64,000 bases of DNA from Rhizobium sp. Root1203. Its GTDB lineage: Bacteria > Pseudomonadota > Alphaproteobacteria > Rhizobiales > Rhizobiaceae. Location of the stretch: contig NZ_LMCW01000002.1 in assembly GCF_001424945.1 (NCBI RefSeq), positions 104,787 through 168,786 on the forward strand, written 5' to 3'. The first letter of the stretch is position 1. Each line of letters opens with the position of its first letter. Position numbers and translations under genes: made by a program. Of this stretch, positions 58,127 to 64,000 are shown in pieces. The notes below the pieces were generated by a model that saw only the letters and a list, made by a program, of their open reading frames with translations, made no database searches and had not been told where the DNA came from.

Positions 58127-60508
58127 CTACGTCGCTGCCGATGCCGGCCGCGCGTGGCTGCGGATCGGCTCGTCGGTCTGCGCGAGAAAGTTGGCCCGTG
58201 CCGCCATCTTGACGCTGGGCTCGATGTCGGGCTTGCCAAGAAGGAGGCCCTGGATTTGCTCGCATCCGTCGTTGATGACGATCTGGCGCTGCAGTTCGGT
58301 TTCGACGCCCTCCGTCACCACCCGGATGCCGAGGCTGCGACCGAGCCCGATGATTGCCCGAACGATGGAGCGCGCCGACGCGTCGTGCTCGAGGATGCCG
58401 GTGAAGCTCCGGTCGACCTTGATCTTGTCGAAGGGAAGCGCGCGCAGGTTCGATAGCGAAGAGAAGCCAGTCCCGAAGTCGTCCATCACGATGCGAATGC
58501 CGAGTTCGTGGAGCCGCATCAGCGTAGAAACGGTGGCTTTTCTGTCCCGCACGAAGGCTGCCTCGGTAATCTCGAGTTCCAGCCTTTCCGGCGCGAGTCC
58601 GGTTTCCTGCAGGATACCCGCCACCCTGTCGTAGAAGTTCGCAAGCATGAACTGCACCGGAGAAACGTTGACGGCAATCGACAGCGGCTGCGGCCAACGC
58701 GCGGCTTCGATGCAGGCTTGGCGCAGCACCCATTCGCCGAGCTGAACGATCACTCCGCTTTCTTCGGCGATGGTGATGAAGACCTCCGGTTCGCTGGTGC
58801 CGTGCCCGGGCCGGTTCCATCGCATGAGGGCTTCGTAACCGCCGATCGCGCCGGTATTGCTCTCGAGAATCGGCTGGTAGTGAACGTAGAGTTGCTTGCG
58901 GTTGATGGCGTGCCGAAGCTCGTTTTCGATCTCGCGTCGCGCCCTGACGCATGCATCCATCTCCGCGTCGAAGAAGCAGGCCTTTCCCCGACCGGCATGC
59001 TTGGCACGGTAAAGCGCCGTGTCGGCATTGCAGCACAATTGTTCCGCGGTCGCGCCGTCGGCGGGGTAGATGGCAATGCCCATGCTGACCCCGACGGCGG
59101 TCGGATCGCGGACGACATCCATCTCTGCAGCCACGCCGCCCAGGACCAGGTCGGCCAGTCTGCGCGCTCCGTCGGGTTGCTGCTGGCCAGTCTGGATAAT
59201 TGCGAATTCGTCGCCGCCAAGTCGTGCGATTGTTGTGCTGTCCTCCGTCGCGCGCTGCAGGATTGTGGCGATCTTGCAGAGAATACGATCGCCTTCGGCA
59301 TGACCGAAGATATCGTTGACCGCTTTGAACCGATCGAGGTCGAGATAGAAAACGGCGACCTGTGTGCGTTTGCGCTGGGCGACCTGGATGGCCTGGCGCA
59401 TGCGCGTGTCGAACAGCGATCGGTTCGGCAGCCCCGTCAGCACATCGTGTTGTGCGAGATGCTCGATCATTTGCTGGGCGCGCTTGCGCTCCGTCAGGTC
59501 GCGTACCGCCAGGATTTCGCAAGTGCGGCCGCGGTAGATCATTCGTCGGATCATGACCTCGACCGGCACCTCCAGCGCGGCCTTTGTCGTCAACAGCGTT
59601 TCCTGATTGGCCGTCGTTGGCGCGCTGTCCAGATGAACCAGAATTGCGTCGGGCTGCTTTCCACGCAATTCGGCCAGTGGCCAGCCTGACATCTCCTGAA
59701 ATCGTTCGTTGGCGTCGACGATCAAGCCTTCACGGAGGATGAGTAGCCCTTCCATGGAGGCGTTTGCCAGGCCCCGCAGGTCGGTCAGGTGGCTGGCGAG
59801 GAACACGGCGCCGAGAGCGGCAAGGATAAGTGCGGTCGAGACACCCATGACCAGCGAGGCCAGCGTCTTGGTTTCAAGTATGGCTGCCGTGGCGGCCATG
59901 TCGGATTGCGGGATAAGCCTGATGGCGCTCATGGATATGAAGTGCATGGCGGATATCGCCAGTACCATCGCCGACGCCGACAGCAGGAGCCGGCGCGCGC
60001 CTTTAAGCCTTTGAAACAGAAAAAAGGCCGTGCTCGCGAGCAGGGCGCCGATAAGAAGTGCTGTCAGCGTTGCGTAGGGATCATAAACGATGTCGACCGG
60101 CGCCTCGATCGCATCCATGCCCGTCAGATGCATCGCCCCAATTCCGATCGCCATCAGCACGCCGCCGGAGACGAAGGCGTAGCGGCTCGTCGTCTCGGAT
60201 GCGACAATGATTGCAACGAGTGACATGCCTATGGCGAGCACGACCGAGAGCGCGGTCATGCCCACCCCATAGGTAATCGTGAAGTCGCCATCGTAGGCCA
60301 GCATCGCAATGAAGTGTGTCGCCCAGATTCCTACGCCGCAGGCGAAAGCCGAGGCGACGATCCAATTCCGCCGCTGTGCCCGATCGCACTGCTGGGCGCG
60401 GAACAGAAGCAGCATGGCTGTGAGATTGCCGGTCAGGCAAACGACGACCGCAGCAACAACCAGGCGCCAGTCGTGGTGGTCACGAATGCAGCTGATTACA
60501 GAGAACAT
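58127..60508 (-). CDS. MHYT-GGDEF-EAL cyclic-di-GMP protein
   Basis: A protein of 793 aa. Its N-terminal seven-helix MHYT sensor shows the repeated motifs ATHFIAML, AMHLTGM and AMHFISM, proposed to bind a metal or gas. A PAS-like linker follows (NASMEGLLILREGLIVDANERF..), then GGDEF with intact RLGGDEFAI (about residue 430), then EAL with intact YEALMRW (about 556), DDFGTGFSS and EGVE. Both active sites look complete, so it could make and break c-di-GMP. It is anchored in the inner membrane and likely affects motility or attachment. Confidence 0.94.
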   Translation of the reverse strand: MFSVISCIRDHHDWRLVVAAVVVCLTGNLTAMLLLFRAQQCDRAQRRNWIVASAFACGVGIWATHFIAMLAYDGDFTITYGVGMTALSVVLAIGMSLVAIIVASETTSRYAFVSGGVLMAIGIGAMHLTGMDAIEAPVDIVYDPYATLTALLIGALLASTAFFLFQRLKGARRLLLSASAMVLAISAMHFISMSAIRLIPQSDMAATAAILETKTLASLVMGVSTALILAALGAVFLASHLTDLRGLANASMEGLLILREGLIVDANERFQEMSGWPLAELRGKQPDAILVHLDSAPTTANQETLLTTKAALEVPVEVMIRRMIYRGRTCEILAVRDLTERKRAQQMIEHLAQHDVLTGLPNRSLFDTRMRQAIQVAQRKRTQVAVFYLDLDRFKAVNDIFGHAEGDRILCKIATILQRATEDSTTIARLGGDEFAIIQTGQQQPDGARRLADLVLGGVAAEMDVVRDPTAVGVSMGIAIYPADGATAEQLCCNADTALYRAKHAGRGKACFFDAEMDACVRARREIENELRHAINRKQLYVHYQPILESNTGAIGGYEALMRWNRPGHGTSEPEVFITIAEESGVIVQLGEWVLRQACIEAARWPQPLSIAVNVSPVQFMLANFYDRVAGILQETGLAPERLELEITEAAFVRDRKATVSTLMRLHELGIRIVMDDFGTGFSSLSNLRALPFDKIKVDRSFTGILEHDASARSIVRAIIGLGRSLGIRVVTEGVETELQRQIVINDGCEQIQGLLLGKPDIEPSVKMAARANFLAQTDEPIRSHARPASAAT

Positions 60509-60703
60509 TGGTCACCTCATCAACAAACATATAAAGCTTATCAAGCGGTGGCTAAATAACTGTAAATTGCAGTTTGCGGCTCAAACTTCCCCCTCCAGTA
60601 TCAAGCGCGGCTCCTTCGGCTATTGCGCCCCCGTCGCGTTTTTGACCTCGAAAGCGATGAATCTTTGGTCTATCGTCCGGCCGAATTTCGAAAGGAGTCG
60701 GAC

Positions 60704-62092
60704 ATGACTGACATAGCCCCGGTACTTGAGCGCGCGGACCAGAATTTGCCATCGAGCCTCGACAAGCTGTTCGAGCTTCTGCGAATCAAGTCGATTTCGA
60801 CCGATCCCGCCTACAAGGCCGAGTGCCGCAAGTCGGCCGAATGGCTCGTGGCCTACCTTAAGACGCTGGGATTCGAAGCGTCGGTGCGCGACACGCCCGG
60901 CCACCCCATGGTGGTCGCGCACCATGAAGGGGCGGCCGCCGATAGCCCCCACGCGCTTTTTTACGGACACTACGACGTTCAGCCGGTCGATCCGATCGAG
61001 CTGTGGGAAAACGACCCGTTCGAGCCGTCGATCAAGGATCTCGGCGATGGCCGCAAGGTGCTCACCGGCCGCGGGACGGCCGACGACAAAGGGCAGCTCA
61101 TGACCTTTCTCGAGGCCTGCCGCGCATACAAGGAAGTGAACGGCGTGCTTCCCTGCCGCATCACCATTCTCTTCGAAGGTGAGGAGGAATCCGGTTCGCC
61201 ATCGCTGAAGCCGTTCCTGGAGGCCAATGCGGAAGAACTGAAGGCCGACTACGCACTCGTTTGCGATACCAGCATGTGGGATCGCGATACCCCTGCGATT
61301 GCCGCTGCGCTTCGCGGTCTGGTCGGTGAAGAGGTGGTCATCACGGCTGCCGATCGCGACCTCCATTCCGGCCTGTTCGGCGGCGCTGCCGCAAATCCGA
61401 TCCATGTCCTGACGGCCGCACTCGCCGGCCTGCATGACGAAACCGGTCGCATCACACTGGACGGCTTCTACGAAGGGGTCGAAGAAACCCCCTCCAACGT
61501 CAAGGCGTCATGGGAGACGCTCGGCAAGACCGCCGAGAACTTTCTGGGTGAGGTTGGCCTTTCGATCCCTTCGGGTGAGAAGGGACGATCCGTTCTGGAA
61601 CTCACCTGGGCGCGCCCCACCGCGGAGGTCAACGGCATCTGGGGAGGCTACACCGGTGAAGGCTTCAAGACGGTGATCGCGGCCAAGGCATCGGCCAAGG
61701 TCTCGTTTCGTCTGGTTGGCACGCAGGACCCCGATGCCGTTCGCGAGAGCTTCCGCGCGTACATCCGGTCGAAGATCCCGGCCGATTGCTCGGTGGAGTT
61801 TCATCCGCATGGCGCCTCGCCGGCCATCCATCTCTCCTACGATTCACCGGTGTTGACAAAGGCCAAGACCGCGCTTTCCGACGAATGGCCGAAGCCCGCG
61901 GTCGTCATCGGTATGGGTGGCTCCATCCCGATCGTCGGAGACTTCCAGAAGATGCTCGGGATGGAATCGCTGCTGGTCGGATTCGGCCTCAGCGACGACC
62001 GTATCCACTCGCCCAACGAGAAATACGAGCTCACGTCCTACCATAAGGGTATCCGGTCCTGGATCCGCATCCTGGACGCACTGGCAGCTTGA
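60704..62092 (+). CDS. M20 family dipeptidase
   Basis: A protein of 462 aa, a zinc peptidase of the ArgE/DapE/CNDP dipeptidase group. Metal and catalytic motifs are LFYGHYDVQPVD, GRGTADDKGQLM, FEGEEESGSPSL and CDTSMWDRDTPA, and the last His is in IHSPNEKYELTSYHKG. The ATG has AAAGGAG upstream. Cytoplasmic; likely completes breakdown of imported peptides, perhaps those brought in by systems such as YejABEF (inference). Confidence 0.93.
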   Translation: MTDIAPVLERADQNLPSSLDKLFELLRIKSISTDPAYKAECRKSAEWLVAYLKTLGFEASVRDTPGHPMVVAHHEGAAADSPHALFYGHYDVQPVDPIELWENDPFEPSIKDLGDGRKVLTGRGTADDKGQLMTFLEACRAYKEVNGVLPCRITILFEGEEESGSPSLKPFLEANAEELKADYALVCDTSMWDRDTPAIAAALRGLVGEEVVITAADRDLHSGLFGGAAANPIHVLTAALAGLHDETGRITLDGFYEGVEETPSNVKASWETLGKTAENFLGEVGLSIPSGEKGRSVLELTWARPTAEVNGIWGGYTGEGFKTVIAAKASAKVSFRLVGTQDPDAVRESFRAYIRSKIPADCSVEFHPHGASPAIHLSYDSPVLTKAKTALSDEWPKPAVVIGMGGSIPIVGDFQKMLGMESLLVGFGLSDDRIHSPNEKYELTSYHKGIRSWIRILDALAA

Positions 62093-62106
62093 GACGAGAC
62101 AAAAAA

Positions 62107-62166
62107 GCGCGCCGGTCTTCACCGGTGCGCCATCAAAACAAAAAGGCCGGGATAAAACCGGCCTTT
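62107..62166 (+). terminator. Tandem hairpins after the dipeptidase gene
   Basis: The first hairpin (62107-62130) is GCGC-G-CCGGT/ACCGG-T-GCGC around CTTC. The second (62142-62166) is AAAGGCCGG/CCGGCCTTT with loop GATAAAA, ending in TTT. They lie 15 to 75 nt after the stop and most probably end the transcript. Confidence 0.75.
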
Positions 62167-62560
62167 CGTCATTCGCTTCGCGTCGATGCCAGTACATCCG
62201 TGGTCAAGGAGGAAGCGAATACTGCAGCTAGACTGATCCCAAAAGGTTAACGAATCGTTAACGGTCTATCTGGATCTACTTGTCGAAATCGGCAGACGCG
62301 AAGCGCGCACAGCATTTCGCCAGCTGCAATCTATGGACAGTATATCGGTACGCCAGGGCCCGCTTTCAAGAGCTTGCGGCAAATTTCGCCGTTCAAGCTG
62401 GGTTCATCGAACCGCCCATACAAGTCATTGAAAGACAAAGGTGAATGATTGTCGTCAAAGGTTTGGCGGCAGCCGCGCCGCATTTGTCTCCAGGCGGGTG
62501 GACACCCGTGCGGAAGGTCTCGACGTGGCCCGGGTTGGCCGCGTCAGCAGGAGTGAAAGC

Positions 62561-63346
62561 GTGAAAACCAGACTGATGAAAATCGCAGCCGCAGCCGCAT
62601 TTTTGCTGGCTCCGGCCATTGCTGAAGGTGCGGACGGCCTTGCGACGGCCAACGTCAATATGCGGGCCGGGCCGAGCACGCAATATCCGGCCGTCACCGT
62701 CATTCCTGCGGGCGAATCGGTTGAGATCCATGGCTGCCTTGCGGATGTTCCATGGTGTGACGTGGAGTTTTACGGCGGGCGCGGCTGGGTCGCCGGACGC
62801 TACGTGCAGGCGCTCTACCAACAACGTCGTGTCTATGTCGGACCGGAATATTATCGCCCGCTGGGGATTCCGACCGTTGTATTCAGCGTCGGCAACTATT
62901 GGGATCGCTACTATCGCAACCGCGACTTCTACCGCGAGCGCGATCGCTGGCGCCGCGATCCCGCTTATGACCCTCCGGCCGTCGTCAGGCCCGATCGTGA
63001 CCCGGATTTCGACCGCCCCTGGCGTCCACGCCCCGGTTTCGATCGTGGTCCCGGTTCTGAGCCGGACTTCGGGCGAGGCCCGGACCGCCGGCCGGACAAC
63101 AATCGGGACCGGCATCCGGATTTTGACCGTGGCCCGGATCGTCGGCCCGACAATCGTCCGCCGCGGCTCGATCGCGATCAGGACAGGTTCAATCAAGGTG
63201 AGAACCAGCGCGATCGCGATCGGGATCGTGGAAATTATCAGCGGTCGCAGCAGGACGACGGAGCGAACCAAGGTCGTCGCAGCGACCATCGCAGGCCGCC
63301 GGCATGCCAGCCCGGCGATCCCTCCTGCAATCAGAACAGGCAATAA
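62561..63346 (+). CDS. SH3b-domain protein with Arg/Asp-rich repeat tail
   Basis: About 261 aa from the GTG at 62561, which has AGGAG 8 nt upstream; ATG 62576 is an alternative. A signal peptide (LMKIAAAAAFLLAPAIAEGA) is followed by one bacterial SH3 domain (LATANVNMRAGPSTQYPAVTVIPAGESVEIHG ... WCDVEFYGGRGWVAGRYV). A Tyr/Arg/Asp-rich linker follows, then a disordered tail with near-repeats of PDFDRGPDRRPDN. SH3b domains often bind cell-wall material. The tail is polyampholyte-like and probably unstructured. Two Cys near the end (ACQPGDPSCNQ). Confidence 0.85.
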   Translation: MKTRLMKIAAAAAFLLAPAIAEGADGLATANVNMRAGPSTQYPAVTVIPAGESVEIHGCLADVPWCDVEFYGGRGWVAGRYVQALYQQRRVYVGPEYYRPLGIPTVVFSVGNYWDRYYRNRDFYRERDRWRRDPAYDPPAVVRPDRDPDFDRPWRPRPGFDRGPGSEPDFGRGPDRRPDNNRDRHPDFDRGPDRRPDNRPPRLDRDQDRFNQGENQRDRDRDRGNYQRSQQDDGANQGRRSDHRRPPACQPGDPSCNQNRQ

Positions 63347-63541
63347 GACAAACGGGGCGGTCGCGAGATCGCCCTTCTCTTTTGATGCTCTATCCATCAT
63401 GACACAGAAAAGCCCGGCGCTCTGGGGGAGACGCCGGGCCTAATTTCGATCGGCTCGTTTGAGGGGAGACGGCCGATCAATGACGAAGCTTCGATATGCT
63501 TCGCTCCATCTACAATTCATCCGCGGCCTATTGGTTCCCGC

Positions 63542-63724
63542 TTACCAGGCGGAAACAGATTTTTCCCGGCCGGCCATCAGGTCGCGCAACTCGGCGACCG
63601 GACCGTGCAGCATCTTGAGGCGGCTCTCTTCCATCTTGGTCAGGCGATAACGGCGCGCAAACTCTTGCACGCTCCAGATTTCGCGGGGCCTGAACTCGCC
63701 GGTATTTGCAGAATCGATGGTCAT
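63542..63724 (-). CDS. Short protein, unknown function
   Basis: A protein of 60 aa with a helix-rich centre (WSVQEFARRYRLTKMEESRLKMLHG and PVAELRDLMA). The ATG begins MTIDSANTGEF. The pattern suggests a small DNA- or protein-binding helical unit common as a short rhizobial protein, but I cannot name a family. It stands alone on the minus strand. Confidence 0.65.
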   Translation of the reverse strand: MTIDSANTGEFRPREIWSVQEFARRYRLTKMEESRLKMLHGPVAELRDLMAGREKSVSAW

Positions 63725-63852
63725 GTGTGCCTACATATTGCGCGTGCTGCGCTAATCTTAGGCGCAAGTCGGCTGGCTATATGTCAGATTTGTGACGGCC
63801 GCAACGAATGGCAGCCATGCTAAAACAGCGCGGCTCGATGCCGACGATGAAA

Positions 63853-63875
63853 AGGCCCGAACAATTGCCGGGCCT
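63853..63875. terminator. Hairpin in the right-end intergenic region
   Basis: AGGCCCG pairs with CGGGCCT around a 9-nt loop. It is upstream of the next gene and could terminate something read from the left; no T-run follows. Low certainty. Confidence 0.35.
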
Positions 63876-63981
63876 CGTTGAATGGTTCTAGCACTACTTT
63901 GGCAGAATGTATTTTGGCGATCTGAAGCGGATTCTGCAGTGAGGACATCGTTCTGGGGCTGACGCTGATAGGAGGATGTTT

Positions 63982-64000
63982 ATGACCGCGCGTCGGATGT
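63982..64000 (+). CDS. Start of a gene running off the right edge
   Basis: An ATG at 63982 is preceded by a near-perfect AGGAGG seven nt upstream and reads MTARRM to the window end. The ribosome binding site is the only support; the product cannot be guessed. Confidence 0.45.

Noticed and set aside
58127..60508. Degenerate GGDEF or EAL domain
   Set aside because: Both signature motifs are intact (GGDEF and EAL with DDFGTG), so there is no basis for calling either domain inactive.

Overview
This window is chromosomal-type DNA of an alphaproteobacterium, most likely of the family Rhizobiaceae (Agrobacterium/Rhizobium/Ensifer/Shinella group). The evidence is the GC-rich codon use, a Cpa/Ctp-type Flp pilus locus, yejABEF organised as in rhizobia, a C-P lyase cluster with two phnE genes and a DUF1045 gene, a RIME-like palindromic repeat, and a probable AbcR-type sRNA between polA and a MarR gene, the position where rhizobia carry AbcR sRNAs. 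I cannot name the species. I see no transposase, integrase, CRISPR array, rRNA or plasmid replication gene. The only tRNA is tRNA-Ser(GGA).

Layout. 1-4.3 kb: Flp/Tad pilus genes. On the minus strand are pilA, cpaA, cpaB and the start of cpaC, with a terminator directly after pilA; on the plus strand are a stand-alone CpaC-N-like protein and two TadE-like pseudopilins. 4.4-16 kb: nucleoside salvage. deoB-add-upp lie on the plus strand. On the minus strand one operon holds a BMP-family binding protein, a double ATPase, two permeases, cdd, a purine nucleoside phosphorylase, deoC and deoA. Together they import nucleosides, split them and feed deoxyribose-5-phosphate into central metabolism. A retropepsin-like protease sits between the two arms. 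16-32.5 kb: tRNA-Ser, a YkuD L,D-transpeptidase, pncB, the yejABEF-ghrA operon, mepA, mgsA, glk, an MsbA-like exporter, dapB and gpmA. A frameshifted DUF6680 remnant (32.5-33.1 kb) follows.

33.1-50.4 kb: a C-P lyase (phosphonate) system in two blocks. Block 1 is divergent phnF / phnGHIJ-KL plus a hexapeptide transferase. Block 2 is phnCDE1E2-DUF1045-phnMN plus a GrpB gene. They are separated by about 3.6 kb of unrelated genes (an unknown, an RNase HI-like gene, a GreA-like gene, a small unknown, rsgA). PhnCDE imports phosphonates, PhnGHIJKL and PhnM convert them to phosphoribosyl cyclic phosphate, and PhnN makes PRPP. No phnP is present in the window, and the DUF1045 protein has the two HxT motifs of 2H phosphoesterases, so it is a candidate for the missing cyclic-phosphate step. 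A PhoB-like box and a separate palindrome in front of phnG suggest control by both phosphate starvation and PhnF.

50.4-64 kb: a gene-poor stretch, a small secreted protein, an FtsK homologue without membrane segments, polA, the AbcR-like sRNA, a MarR regulator, an MHYT-GGDEF-EAL cyclic-di-GMP protein, an M20 dipeptidase, an SH3-domain protein with an Arg/Asp-rich repeat tail, a short conserved-looking protein and the first codons of a gene running off the right end.
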